Positions 49,351 through 58,021 of a DNA stretch of 64,000 bases are shown here, piece by piece. Made by a program: the position numbers and the translations under genes. Position 1 is the first letter of the stretch. Every line of letters starts with the position of its first letter. The notes beneath the pieces are model-generated. The model was not told the origin of the DNA. It saw nothing but the letters and a program-made list of their open reading frames with translations, and searched no databases. Origin of the DNA: Bacteroidales bacterium (GTDB lineage Bacteria; Bacteroidota; Bacteroidia; Bacteroidales; Prolixibacteraceae); NCBI GenBank assembly GCA_012719495.1, contig JAAYAG010000040.1:19954-83953 (forward strand). Direction: 5' to 3'.

Positions 49351-51756
49351 ATGAAACTTCTTTCACGCTTTATTTGGCTCTTAATCGCAATTGGAGCAAT
49401 TGTGTTTATAGGGGTGAGCCTTGTTAATTTCAGGGCAGAAAACAAGTTTAAGGAGATTAAAACATCGATTAGTCAGGAATATAACGTTTTGATTGATAAA
49501 ATGTTGTCTCCCGATCGATCGGAGATTAGCACCACGTATAATTATGGGATCATAAATGCATCAACAACCCGTTCATTTCTAAGCGGATCGATTCCTGTTC
49601 CCGAATTGCTGGCATTTGACCTTGACACGATGGTTATGAACCACTTTCTTGTCGATGCCATTTGGTTTTATCAATCTTCCGGGAACCAGTTTTATTTTTA
49701 TTCTCACCATGGCGTCGGAAAAGAAGTGTTGTCGATCAGTGCGTCTGATATTAACGCTTTGTTTAGCAATACAAAAACTAGTAGTTTCTATGTTAAAAAC
49801 AATGGAAAACTATACAGGGTTTTCGGGTCTAAGGTCGGTGACGAATCATATAATTTTGGGTTCGTTTTTTCTGCTAGTATTCAAGATGACCGTTGGGTCG
49901 ACATTTACCAAAAGGAAATCAATAACTCTGAAGCAAAATTTTCAGGCGTCGAGACCCCACTGCCCGAAGTACCCAAGGAGTATATTTTGATTGAACGACC
50001 ATTACTTTCATACAATGGTAAACCAGCCGAAAATCTGCTTATTACCTTAAAACTTCCATTCTTGAGTTTGTGGAAAAGCACCACTACTACCGATAACTGG
50101 TTGATGAGCGGAGCTATTGGATTGATCGTGATTTTTCTCACATTATCACTTTTACTTTGGGTAATATCTCCGTTGAAAAGAATCTCAAAGTCGTTGCAAA
50201 AAGGAGATGCAGAGGATATTAAGCCACTCATGGATAATACTACCGAGATGGGCAATGTGGCTCGAATGATTAGCGAGTTTCATCATAAAACAGAAGAACT
50301 GGAAACAAGTGAAAGTATAAAAAGGCATATTATTGAACAGGCACAAGTTGGGATAATAATATCAGAAGCAAAATCAAATCTGATCATTACCGCTAATCCT
50401 TACGCATGTAACTTGATAAATGCTCCAGAAGGAGCTATCGTTGGTAATGTTACCGATTATTTTCTTGAAAATGTTCCGGAAAAAAAGACGTTGTTGAAAA
50501 ATGGAGAAAGAACAGAAAGTTACGAGAGTAAACTTTTTAATGCTTATAAAGTAGAGATTCCCATTCTAAGAACTTCCGCACCAATGTATATGAGTGGACG
50601 TCAGGTTGTTATGGAGACATTTGTTGACTTGGGCGAAATTAAACTACTGCAAGAAAAGCTTGAAGAAGAAAAGAAAAAGCTGAGCCTTGCCGTTCAAAAT
50701 TCCGGACTTGTATTTGTTGAATACGATTTAAAACGAAATGAAATTATTGTTGATAAAAGCTTTGAGTTCATTGCCAAAGGAGGTTCTGACCAAATATATG
50801 TCAACATTTTGAACAACATTTACAACAACGATTTAAATGCGCTTAAAGAAAAATATGAACTCATTGATAAGGCATACAAAGACAGTATTGCTGCCGAATT
50901 TAGGGTAAAACACCCAACACGCGGCTATATATGGGTGAATGTTTCGGTGCTCGTTACTAAACGTGATGAGGATAATAGGCCACGAAACCTGATAGGACTG
51001 TTGCAAGATGTTACAGAGCGCATTACGATGCAGCAAGAGTTGATTAAGGCTAAGGAAAAGGCAGAAGAATCAGATAGAATGAAGTCATCATATCTGGGAA
51101 ACATGAGCTACAAAATTCGCACCCCGCTTAATGCCATTGTTGGTTTTGCCAATCTTTTGTCAGAAGAAGAGCTTGAACCCGCTGAAAAGGATAATTTCAT
51201 TGGGATCATCAGACGTGACACCGAGCAAGTCCTACATTTGATTGACGACATCATTAATATTGCTCAAATTGAATCTGAAAATATTGATTTTAATAAACAG
51301 AAATGTAGCGTAAATCAGATGCTCACAACTGTTTTCGATTATTATAGAATACATGAAAAGGCTGACAAGATTAAGTTGAACTTGAATCTGATGCTTCCTG
51401 ATGGAAAAGATTTTATTAATACTGATTCTGAAAAATTACAACAAGCATTTGGAAATTTAGTTAATAATGCTTTTAAGTTTACAAAAGAGGGCGGTATCGA
51501 GATAGGGTATTTTGTTAATCCGGTAGAAAAGAAGATGACTATTTATGTTAAAGATACCGGTATTGGAATTTCTAAGGAAGATAAAGACAAAGTGTTTAAT
51601 CACTATTATCAGGTGAACCAAATGACTGAAGGCACTGGTTTGGGACTTACAATTAGTCGCTCAATAGTTGACTTGTTAGGTGGAAAACTATATTTTGAGT
51701 CGGAACTTGGAGAAGGGTCAACATTCTGTATCGACTTGCCTTACACCGCTGTTTAG
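49351..51756 (+). CDS. Membrane sensor histidine kinase lacking the phospho-acceptor histidine
   Basis: 801 residues: TM1 (~7-28), a ~220-residue extracytoplasmic sensor, TM2 (~250-272, SGAIGLIVIFLTLSLLLWVI), HAMP linker, a PAS-like region (~325-430), a second PAS with PAC end (NLIGLLQDVTERITMQQELI), a DHp helix and the HATPase domain. The H-box, normally MSHEIRTPLNAI, reads MSYKIRTPLNAI: residue 587 is Tyr (TAC, 51109) and 588 is Lys. ATP-binding boxes are intact (FGNLVNNAFKFT, VKDTGIGIS, GTGLGLTIS). It cannot autophosphorylate in the normal way; it may be a pseudokinase that modulates another kinase, or newly inactivated. No response regulator is adjacent. Confidence 0.92.
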   Translation: MKLLSRFIWLLIAIGAIVFIGVSLVNFRAENKFKEIKTSISQEYNVLIDKMLSPDRSEISTTYNYGIINASTTRSFLSGSIPVPELLAFDLDTMVMNHFLVDAIWFYQSSGNQFYFYSHHGVGKEVLSISASDINALFSNTKTSSFYVKNNGKLYRVFGSKVGDESYNFGFVFSASIQDDRWVDIYQKEINNSEAKFSGVETPLPEVPKEYILIERPLLSYNGKPAENLLITLKLPFLSLWKSTTTTDNWLMSGAIGLIVIFLTLSLLLWVISPLKRISKSLQKGDAEDIKPLMDNTTEMGNVARMISEFHHKTEELETSESIKRHIIEQAQVGIIISEAKSNLIITANPYACNLINAPEGAIVGNVTDYFLENVPEKKTLLKNGERTESYESKLFNAYKVEIPILRTSAPMYMSGRQVVMETFVDLGEIKLLQEKLEEEKKKLSLAVQNSGLVFVEYDLKRNEIIVDKSFEFIAKGGSDQIYVNILNNIYNNDLNALKEKYELIDKAYKDSIAAEFRVKHPTRGYIWVNVSVLVTKRDEDNRPRNLIGLLQDVTERITMQQELIKAKEKAEESDRMKSSYLGNMSYKIRTPLNAIVGFANLLSEEELEPAEKDNFIGIIRRDTEQVLHLIDDIINIAQIESENIDFNKQKCSVNQMLTTVFDYYRIHEKADKIKLNLNLMLPDGKDFINTDSEKLQQAFGNLVNNAFKFTKEGGIEIGYFVNPVEKKMTIYVKDTGIGISKEDKDKVFNHYYQVNQMTEGTGLGLTISRSIVDLLGGKLYFESELGEGSTFCIDLPYTAV

Positions 51757-51809
51757 TTTTAAAAAGTAAGCTCACGGGAATTAATAAAAATAAATTATAA
51801 CACAAAACG

Positions 51810-51841
51810 CTTGTTTTTTTCGAAATCAATTTTTTTATTTG
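51810..51841 (+). promoter_or_regulatory. Probable trp operon promoter
   Basis: CTTG at 51810 and TTTATTTG at 51834 are 20 bases apart, one base off the TAnnTTTG consensus. The transcript would start near 51848, 14 bases before the leader peptide. Confidence 0.45.
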
Positions 51842-51861
51842 CAAACGTAAACGAAACAAAA

Positions 51862-51924
51862 ATGACAACAAGAACTGCAAATACATGGTGGTGGCACAGC
51901 ATCGGATTCTCAATCGGAAGTTGA
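51862..51924 (+). CDS. trpL: trp operon leader peptide
   Basis: A 20-residue ORF, MTTRTANTWWWHSIGFSIGS, has three consecutive Trp codons (51886-51894) and is followed by a terminator and then trpE. This is the hallmark of ribosome-mediated transcription attenuation. The ribosome's position on this ORF decides whether the antiterminator segment at 51914-51922, which overlaps the ORF's own end, is free. Confidence 0.88.
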   Translation: MTTRTANTWWWHSIGFSIGS

Positions 51925-51993
51925 GCAGGCTACTCGTGTAAATCAGTGAAAAGATATCATAAGGCTTGTCGGAACTTCCGACAAGCCTTTTTT
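51914..51993 (+). promoter_or_regulatory. trp attenuator (antiterminator and terminator)
   Basis: Terminator: 12-bp perfect stem AAGGCTTGTCGG (51961-51972) with CCGACAAGCCTT (51978-51989), loop AACTT, then T-run. Competing antiterminator: TCGGAAGTT (51914-51922) is the exact complement of AACTTCCGA (51973-51981), which takes the loop and half of the 3' arm. A ribosome stalled on the Trp codons leaves TCGGAAGTT free, so the operon is read. A ribosome that reaches the leader stop covers it, so the terminator forms. A third pairing, CTCAA/TTGAG (51909-51913/51921-51925), could sequester the segment. Confidence 0.85.
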
Positions 51994-52029
51994 CATTTTA
52001 AAAAATCAGGAACAATAAAAAAGAACGAT

Positions 52030-53463
52030 ATGAATACGATCAACATTAACACCAAAATTACCAAACTGTCGGGAAGTATAGCCGACTTGGTTACGCCCGT
52101 AAGCGTATACCTGAAAATGCGTGATCGCTACCCGAACACCCTCCTGCTCGAAAGTAGCGACTACCACGGGTCGAGCAACAGCATGAGCTACATTTGCTTC
52201 GACGAGATTGCCACCATCGAAGTAAATAAAGGCATTATCACGCAATGTTTCCCGGGAAAAGAACCACAAACAGAAGCTGTCACAGCAACCAACAACGTGG
52301 CAGATAATCTGCAAGCTTTCCTTAAAACGTTCAATACGCCCGAAATCAAGCAAAAAGGGTTGGTTAATGGTTTGTGGGGCTATACGGCATTCGATGCCAT
52401 CCAATATTTCGAAACCATAAAACTACGAGAACGCGAAAACAACGAAGCCGAAATTCCTGAAATTCGTTATGCTTTTCACCGTTATGTGCTAGCAATCAAT
52501 CATTTTAACAATGACATTTCGCTGATCGAAAACCTGCTCGAAGGAGAAGAAAGCCACGCTGCTGAATTAACAGGTATCCTATTGAATCAGAATGTGGTAA
52601 CTTTTCAATTCAAAACCGAGGGCGAAGAAACATCGAACATCACTGACGAAGAATACATGCAAATGGTGGACGAAGGCAAGAAACACTGTTTCCTTGGCGA
52701 TGTGTTCCAGATTGTGCTTTCGCGCCGCTTCCGTCAAAAATTCTCGGGCGATGAGTTCAATGTTTACCGTGCCCTTCGCCGTATTAACCCCTCGCCTTAC
52801 CTTTTCTATTTCGATTTCTGCAATTACAAAATATTTGGTTCATCACCTGAAGCACAATTGATTGTAAGCAAAAACAAAGCGATCATCAATCCAATTGCCG
52901 GAACCTTCAAACGCACCGGCGACGACGAAAAAGACCGTCAGTTGGCTATTGATCTTTCGGCTGATAAAAAGGAAAATGCCGAACACGTGATGTTAGTCGA
53001 CTTGGCACGTAACGACTTGAGTCGTAACTCTTCAAAAGTAAAAGTGGATACTTACCGCGAAGTGCAATACTATTCGCATGTACTTCATTTGGTTTCGGAA
53101 GTGAGCGGCGAACTGCCCGAAGGCACCAACACCATCAAGGTTTTTGGCGACACTTTCCCCGCAGGAACGCTTTCGGGTGCGCCTAAGTTCAAAGCGATGC
53201 AAATTATTGACCGGCTTGAAAATGTGGCCCGTTCGTATTATGGTGGCGCCATCGGGTTCATCGGGTTCAACGGCGACATCAACCATGCCATCACCATCCG
53301 TACTTTCCTAAGTAAAAACAACACATTGATTTGCCAGGCCGGTGCAGGTATTGTATCTGAATCGAAACGTGAAAACGAACTTCAGGAGGTGAACAACAAA
53401 CTTGGCGCGCTGAAAAATGCCATTGCCGAAGCAGAAAACATTAATAAAGAACTTAGTTTTTAA
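52030..53463 (+). CDS. trpE: Anthranilate synthase component I
   Basis: 477 residues starting MNTININTKITK; the frame extends upstream through the attenuator, which cannot be coding. Chorismate-binding enzyme core: FQIVLSRRFRQKFSGDEFNVY, NPSPYLFYFDF, GSSPEAQLIV, PIAGTFKRTGDDEKD, HVMLVDLARNDL, GTLSGAPKFKAM and YGGAIGFIGFNGD. It makes anthranilate from chorismate with TrpG. Confidence 0.97.
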   Translation: MNTININTKITKLSGSIADLVTPVSVYLKMRDRYPNTLLLESSDYHGSSNSMSYICFDEIATIEVNKGIITQCFPGKEPQTEAVTATNNVADNLQAFLKTFNTPEIKQKGLVNGLWGYTAFDAIQYFETIKLRERENNEAEIPEIRYAFHRYVLAINHFNNDISLIENLLEGEESHAAELTGILLNQNVVTFQFKTEGEETSNITDEEYMQMVDEGKKHCFLGDVFQIVLSRRFRQKFSGDEFNVYRALRRINPSPYLFYFDFCNYKIFGSSPEAQLIVSKNKAIINPIAGTFKRTGDDEKDRQLAIDLSADKKENAEHVMLVDLARNDLSRNSSKVKVDTYREVQYYSHVLHLVSEVSGELPEGTNTIKVFGDTFPAGTLSGAPKFKAMQIIDRLENVARSYYGGAIGFIGFNGDINHAITIRTFLSKNNTLICQAGAGIVSESKRENELQEVNNKLGALKNAIAEAENINKELSF

Positions 53464-53477
53464 ATAGACGCACATTT

Positions 53478-53504
53478 GTACAGACGTTGCATGCAACGTC
53501 TCTA
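53478..53504. repeat. Palindromic interspersed repeat in trpE-trpG gap
   Basis: AGACGTTGCATGCAACGTCT is a perfect 20-bp palindrome, flanked by TGTAC and CTATC. It belongs to the GTAGAGACG...CGTCTCTAC-type small repeats seen in several phyla. A close relative lies at 54136. Confidence 0.8.
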
Positions 53505-53527
53505 TCAATCACAAAAAATAAAATATA

Positions 53528-54115
53528 ATGACAATCACAACAGATAAAATATTGGTACTCGACAACTACGATTCGTTTACCTACAATTTGGTTCATATTC
53601 TGAAAGAATTGACCCACGGCGGAAATGTTGATGTATTCCGTAACGACCAAATTTCGCTTGACGAAGTGGAAAAGTACGACAAAATTGTACTATCGCCAGG
53701 ACCTGGAGTTCCCGACGAAGCTGGAATTTTGAAACCGCTGATTGCACGCTACGGCGCGACCAAAAGCATCTTTGGTGTTTGTCTCGGATGCCAGGCCATT
53801 GCCGAAGTTTATGGCGGTAAATTGCTCAATTTAAACAAAGTGTACCACGGAGTGGCTACTCCAGTAAATATTGTTGACAACCACGACCGCTCGTTCCGCT
53901 TCTTGGTCGATACCATCGAAGCCGGCCGTTACCACAGCTGGGTGGTCGATCCGAACAATGTTCCAAATGAATTGATCGTTTCGGCCACCGATAACGAAGG
54001 CCACATTATGGCATTGTACCATCAAACTCACGACGTGCGCGGGGTACAATTTCATCCCGAATCGGTGCTAACGCCCAGTGGAAAACAAATAATTGCGAAT
54101 TTCCTTTCAAAATAA
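53528..54115 (+). CDS. trpG: Anthranilate synthase component II (glutamine amidotransferase)
   Basis: 195-residue class I amidotransferase: LDNYDSFTYNLVHIL, SPGPGVPDEAG, FGVCLGCQAIAEVYGG with the nucleophile Cys, and the His-Glu pair in VQFHPESVLTP. It supplies ammonia to TrpE. It is separate from trpE, not fused. Confidence 0.97.
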   Translation: MTITTDKILVLDNYDSFTYNLVHILKELTHGGNVDVFRNDQISLDEVEKYDKIVLSPGPGVPDEAGILKPLIARYGATKSIFGVCLGCQAIAEVYGGKLLNLNKVYHGVATPVNIVDNHDRSFRFLVDTIEAGRYHSWVVDPNNVPNELIVSATDNEGHIMALYHQTHDVRGVQFHPESVLTPSGKQIIANFLSK

Positions 54116-54135
54116 AATTACAGATAACGCATGAT

Positions 54136-54162
54136 GTACAGACAACGCATGCGTTGTCTCTA
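54136..54162. repeat. Palindromic interspersed repeat in trpG-trpD gap
   Basis: AGACAACGCATGCGTTGTCT is a perfect 20-bp palindrome with the same flanks (TGTAC...CTA) as the one at 53478 but a different core, so it is the same family and a different member. Confidence 0.8.
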
Positions 54163-54176
54163 ACGAATAAAAAACA

Positions 54177-55166
54177 ATGAAAACAATTCTGAATAAACTC
54201 ATCCAACACCGCACATTGTCGCGCGAGGATGCCCGCGATATATTGAAAAACATTGCAGCCGAAAAGTACAACCACTCGCAGGTGACTGCGTTCATGGCGG
54301 TATTCATGATGCGCAGTATCACACCCGAAGAGTTGGCCGGTTTTCGCGATGCACTGATCGAACTCTGTGTCGCTATCGATCTTTCTGACTTCAACACTAT
54401 TGACCTTTGTGGAACGGGTGGCGACGGCAAGGATACGTTCAACATTTCGACATTATCGTCGCTGGTGGTGGCCGGAGCCGGATACCACGTGGCCAAACAC
54501 GGTAACTACGGCGTTTCGTCGGCATGCGGATCAAGCAACGTGATGGAATACTTCGGTATAAAATTCACCAACGATCAGGACACGCTTAAACGACAAATGG
54601 AAAAATCGGGCATGGTGTATATGCACGCACCACTCTTCCATCCCGCCATGAAAGCCGTTGGGCCTATTCGTCGTGAACTGGGAATGAAGACTTTCTTCAA
54701 CCTGATTGGACCTATTGTGAATCCGGCCAATCCGCAGAATCAGATTACCGGCGTATTCGATTTGGAAACGGTTCGCCTATACAACTACCTGTTCCAGCAA
54801 ACAGGAAAAAACTTTTCAATCATCTATTCGATGGACGGCTACGATGAAATTTCGCTCACAGGCGATTTCAAAATGGTAACCAACACCGACGATGTGATGC
54901 TTTCGCCCGAAAAGATTGGGTTGCCACACTTAACACAAGAGCAACTTTTTGGTGGTCACACCGTAGAGGAAGCTGCCGTGATTTTCAAATCGGTACTAGA
55001 AGGAGCAGGAACTGTAGCCCAAAACAGCGCCGTATTTGCCAATGCAGGCATGGCCATCAAAACATTATGTCCGGGAAAAAGTGTTGAACAGTGTATTGAG
55101 GAAGCTAAAAGCTCGCTGCTGGGTGGTAAAGCGAAGAAAGTGCTTGAAAAACTGGTAACCCCCTAA
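54177..55166 (+). CDS. trpD: Anthranilate phosphoribosyltransferase
   Basis: 329 residues: DLCGTGGDGKDTFNIST (PRPP site), KHGNYGVSSACGSSNVMEYFG, HAPLFHPAMKAVGPIRRELG, FFNLIGPIVNPA. The last two codons and stop (ACC CCC TAA) are supplied by a CCCCTAAA repeat, so the original C-terminus may have differed slightly. Confidence 0.97.
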   Translation: MKTILNKLIQHRTLSREDARDILKNIAAEKYNHSQVTAFMAVFMMRSITPEELAGFRDALIELCVAIDLSDFNTIDLCGTGGDGKDTFNISTLSSLVVAGAGYHVAKHGNYGVSSACGSSNVMEYFGIKFTNDQDTLKRQMEKSGMVYMHAPLFHPAMKAVGPIRRELGMKTFFNLIGPIVNPANPQNQITGVFDLETVRLYNYLFQQTGKNFSIIYSMDGYDEISLTGDFKMVTNTDDVMLSPEKIGLPHLTQEQLFGGHTVEEAAVIFKSVLEGAGTVAQNSAVFANAGMAIKTLCPGKSVEQCIEEAKSSLLGGKAKKVLEKLVTP

Positions 55167-55184
55167 ATCCCCTAAAGGTGACTT
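55157..55184 (-). repeat. CCCCTAAA-type repeat overlapping the trpD stop
   Basis: AACCCCCTAAATCCCCTAAA then GGTGACTT. It is inverted relative to the two copies inside the next gene (55267-55322), and provides the trpD stop codon. Confidence 0.7.
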
Positions 55185-55233
55185 GAGTATCTACCAGATT
55201 TATAGATTTGCAGCTTTATTTAAACGGAAATAA

Positions 55234-55785
55234 ATGGACGATAAAAACAACAATATTGATGCCCAAAATCCCCCCTTTAGGGGGTTAGGGGGTAGTCAAG
55301 CCCCACCTTTAGGTGGTTGGGGGATTTTTATTGCTTCAAGTTCTGATTTCGCTGAGATTCTGGAAATTCAAAAGAAAGCATTTTATTCTGAAGCGGTATT
55401 ATACCAGAATTTCAACATTCAACCACTCAGCCAAACACTTGAAGAGATGCAGGAAGAGTGTAAAGAAAAAGTGGTATTGAAAGCAGTAGTCGATGGCAAA
55501 ATTGTAGGTTCGATAAGGGCCAACGCACACGAAGATGGTTGCTGGTTGAACAAATTAATCGTTCTTCCCGACTATCAAAAAAGAGGCATCGGAGAAAAGC
55601 TGCTTCGCGAAGTTGAGAAATATTTTCCCGAGGCAAAGAAATCTACCTTAGGAACCGGAGCCAACAGTGAATCAAACATCAGGCTCTATCAGAAAGTAGG
55701 TTATCAAATCGTAAGCACAACTACATTTGAAGGTGGAATTGAAGCCGTGATGATGGAAAAGACAAATGACATTAGAAAACCATAA
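55234..55785 (+). CDS. GNAT-family N-acetyltransferase with repeat-derived N-terminus
   Basis: 183 residues. The acetyl-CoA fold is clear: DFAEILEIQKKAF, GSIRANAHEDGCWLNKLIVLPDYQKRGIGEKLL in pieces (Q-x-R-x-G-x-G/A motif) and NIRLYQKVGYQIV. Residues ~12-31 (NPPFRGLGG...PPLGGWG) are direct translation of the G-rich repeats at 55267-55322, so the annotated N-terminus is either a repeat insertion read in frame or the true start lies after it. Substrate is unknown. It sits between trpD and trpC and is a passenger in the operon. Confidence 0.82.
   Translation: MDDKNNNIDAQNPPFRGLGGSQAPPLGGWGIFIASSSDFAEILEIQKKAFYSEAVLYQNFNIQPLSQTLEEMQEECKEKVVLKAVVDGKIVGSIRANAHEDGCWLNKLIVLPDYQKRGIGEKLLREVEKYFPEAKKSTLGTGANSESNIRLYQKVGYQIVSTTTFEGGIEAVMMEKTNDIRKP
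55267..55322 (+). repeat. Two tandem CCCCTTTAGGGGG repeats inside the GNAT gene
   Basis: CCCCCCTTTAGGGGGTTAGG at 55270 and CCCCACCTTTAGGTGGTTGG at 55301 are imperfect copies, in the opposite orientation to the copy at the trpD end. They are translated in frame. Confidence 0.75.
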
Positions 55786-55789
55786 GGAT

Positions 55790-56779
55790 ATGAATTCTTC
55801 TTTAGAAATATTCCGTTTACCAAATGGCAAAACAGAAATTGCTGTACGGCTTGAAAATGAAACCGTTTGGTTATCACAAAAGCAAATGTCGGAGTTGTTT
55901 GACAAAGACGCTGATACCATTGGTCTTCATCTGAAAAATATTTTCTCTTCCAACGAATTAGATGAGGAATCAACTACCGAGGATTTCTCGGTAGTTCAAA
56001 TTGAAGGACAACGAAAGGTTACAAGAAAAATCAAACACTACAATCTTGATGCAATAATTTCTGTCGGATACCGTGTAAATTCAAGCAGGGGTATTCAATT
56101 TAGAAAATGGGCAAGCAACATTTTAAAGGAATATCTAATTCAAGGTTATTCTATTAACGAAAGACTGCTAAAGCAAAAAGTTGAACAATTGCAAGAACTT
56201 CAAAAATCGGTCAAAATATTGGGGAATATAATTCAGCAAAAAGCACTTACCGATGAAGAAAGCTCCGGACTTTTACAAATCATTTCCAATTATGCTTATG
56301 CGTTAGATATACTTGATCAGTACGATTATCAAACACTGGCTATCGAATCTACTTCGGGAAGAGAAATTTACCAAGTCAGCTACAGTGAGGCTATTGCTCA
56401 AATTCAACTTGTAAAAGAGAAATACGGAAACAGCGATTTGTTTGGGAAAGAAAAAGATGAGTCGTTTATGAGTTCTATTTCAACCATTTATCAAACTTTT
56501 GAAGGAGGTGATCTGTACCCTAGCATTGAAGAAAAAGCTGCCAACCTTTTATACCTGGTCACTAAAAACCACTCGTTTATCGATGGTAATAAACGCATAG
56601 CAGCATTTCTATTTCTTTATTTCATGGAAAAGAACCATATCCTTTACGATGAAAATGGCAGAAAAAGAATAGCAGATAACGCCTTGGTTGCGTTAACCCT
56701 TATGATTGCAGTGAGTAACACCGAAGAAAAAGATACGATTACGAAGGTAATCGTCAGTCTTATTAATAAAAACAACTAA
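55790..56779 (+). CDS. RhuM / Fic-DOC domain fusion protein
   Basis: 329 residues starting MNSSLEIFRLPNGKTEIAVR, five bases after the GNAT stop. The N-terminal half is RhuM-like (VWLSQKQMSELFDKDADTIG, HYNLDAIISVGYRVNSSRGI). The C-terminal half is a Fic/DOC domain with NHSFIDGNKRIAAFLFL, the HxFxxGNKR active loop of DOC-type kinases or AMP-transferases. Such proteins modify host or self targets (DOC phosphorylates EF-Tu). No antitoxin gene is adjacent, so whether it is a toxin is open. An unusual passenger in a trp operon. Confidence 0.9.
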   Translation: MNSSLEIFRLPNGKTEIAVRLENETVWLSQKQMSELFDKDADTIGLHLKNIFSSNELDEESTTEDFSVVQIEGQRKVTRKIKHYNLDAIISVGYRVNSSRGIQFRKWASNILKEYLIQGYSINERLLKQKVEQLQELQKSVKILGNIIQQKALTDEESSGLLQIISNYAYALDILDQYDYQTLAIESTSGREIYQVSYSEAIAQIQLVKEKYGNSDLFGKEKDESFMSSISTIYQTFEGGDLYPSIEEKAANLLYLVTKNHSFIDGNKRIAAFLFLYFMEKNHILYDENGRKRIADNALVALTLMIAVSNTEEKDTITKVIVSLINKNN

Positions 56780-56781
56780 AT

Positions 56782-57564
56782 ATGACCATATTAGACCAAA
56801 TAAACGCAGATAAAAGAATCGAAGTTGCACAAGCAAAAGCCTTGGTTTCAATTGCTGAGTTGATGAAATACTCTTCTTACAATAAGCCGGTTCCTTCGCT
56901 AACGGAATTTCTGCTGAACCCCGAAAAGAGCGGAATCATTGCAGAACACAAGCGGCAATCGCCATCGAAGGGAATTATTAACGGGAACGTGAATTTGGCA
57001 GAAGTTGTAAAAGGCTACGAAGAAGGTGGTGCATCGGCCGTTTCGGTACTTACTGATCAGAAATATTTTGGCGGAAACCTCGCCGATTTGAAAGAAGCCA
57101 CCAGCCTGCTTTCGATCCCGGTTTTACGCAAGGAATTCATTGTTGACGAATACCAGATTCACGAAGCAAAAGCTTATGGTGCTGCAATTATTTTGCTTAT
57201 TGCAGCATCGTTAACAGCTGAAGAAGTTGATCGCTTTGCAAAGCTTGCACGCGAGTTGGGCATGGAGGTTCTTTTCGAAGTGCACAACGAAGAGGAACTT
57301 CTGAAAGTATCGGATTACGTGAATGTAGTGGGAGTAAACAACCGCGATTTGAAAACCTTCAAGGTCGACATTCAGCAGTCGGTGAAGCTTTCAACCTTGA
57401 TTCCCGAAAAATTCATCAAGATTTCGGAAAGTGGCATCAGCAATCCCGAAACGGTGAAAATGCTGAAAACCTTTGGTTACCAAGGCTTCCTCATGGGCGA
57501 AAACTTCATGAAAGAAGCCAATCCCGGCGAGGCATTCTGTAATTTCGTGAAAAAAATAAAATAA
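56782..57564 (+). CDS. trpC: Indole-3-glycerol phosphate synthase
   Basis: 260-residue TIM barrel: IIAEHKRQSPSKGIIN (catalytic Lys), SVLTDQKYFGGNLADL, VLRKEFIVDEYQIHEAKAYGA (catalytic Lys), VGVNNRDLKTFKVD and ISESGISNPETVKML. Two bases after the RhuM-Fic stop, so transcription through the passenger genes is required. Confidence 0.97.
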   Translation: MTILDQINADKRIEVAQAKALVSIAELMKYSSYNKPVPSLTEFLLNPEKSGIIAEHKRQSPSKGIINGNVNLAEVVKGYEEGGASAVSVLTDQKYFGGNLADLKEATSLLSIPVLRKEFIVDEYQIHEAKAYGAAIILLIAASLTAEEVDRFAKLARELGMEVLFEVHNEEELLKVSDYVNVVGVNNRDLKTFKVDIQQSVKLSTLIPEKFIKISESGISNPETVKMLKTFGYQGFLMGENFMKEANPGEAFCNFVKKIK

Positions 57565-57574
57565 AGGAACTGCA

Positions 57575-58021
57575 ATGAACGTCGCCAACATACGCAAATT
57601 ATTAACCGACAACGGAATCGATGCTGAAATTATTGAGCATGACCGGCCAATCCATTCAAAAAACGATGCCGCTGGTATCTTTAAAATTGAAGAGACAGCC
57701 CCAACTTTAATCCTCGATACCGACAAAGGTTTTCTTGCGCTAATTATCTCGGGAGCAAGAGAAAGAGTTGATTTCAAACAATTGAAAAAATCAATGAATT
57801 GCAAAAAATTGCAACTGGCAAATCAAGCGGAAATAGCAGAAAAATTCAATATAACAGCAGGACAAGTTCCTCTGATTGGGCACAACTTCCCCTGCATTTT
57901 GGATGAAAAGTTGTTCCAGTTTCCATTCGTTTACGGAGGAACTGGAGATTTGTATCACACGTTGAAAATTAGCCCTCAACAGTTAGAACGCGCAAACGAC
58001 GTAATTTTAAAAATTGAATGA
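57575..58021 (+). CDS. YbaK/ProX-type aminoacyl-tRNA deacylase domain protein
   Basis: The 148-residue single-domain protein has the YbaK/EbsC fold: IEHDRPIHSKNDAAGIFKIEE, TLILDTDKGFLALIISGARERVDFKQLKK in pieces, and a C-terminal GGTGDLYHTLKISP. Family members hydrolyse mischarged Pro- or Cys-tRNA; specificity here is not evident. It overlaps the next gene by 4 bases. Confidence 0.8.
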   Translation: MNVANIRKLLTDNGIDAEIIEHDRPIHSKNDAAGIFKIEETAPTLILDTDKGFLALIISGARERVDFKQLKKSMNCKKLQLANQAEIAEKFNITAGQVPLIGHNFPCILDEKLFQFPFVYGGTGDLYHTLKISPQQLERANDVILKIE

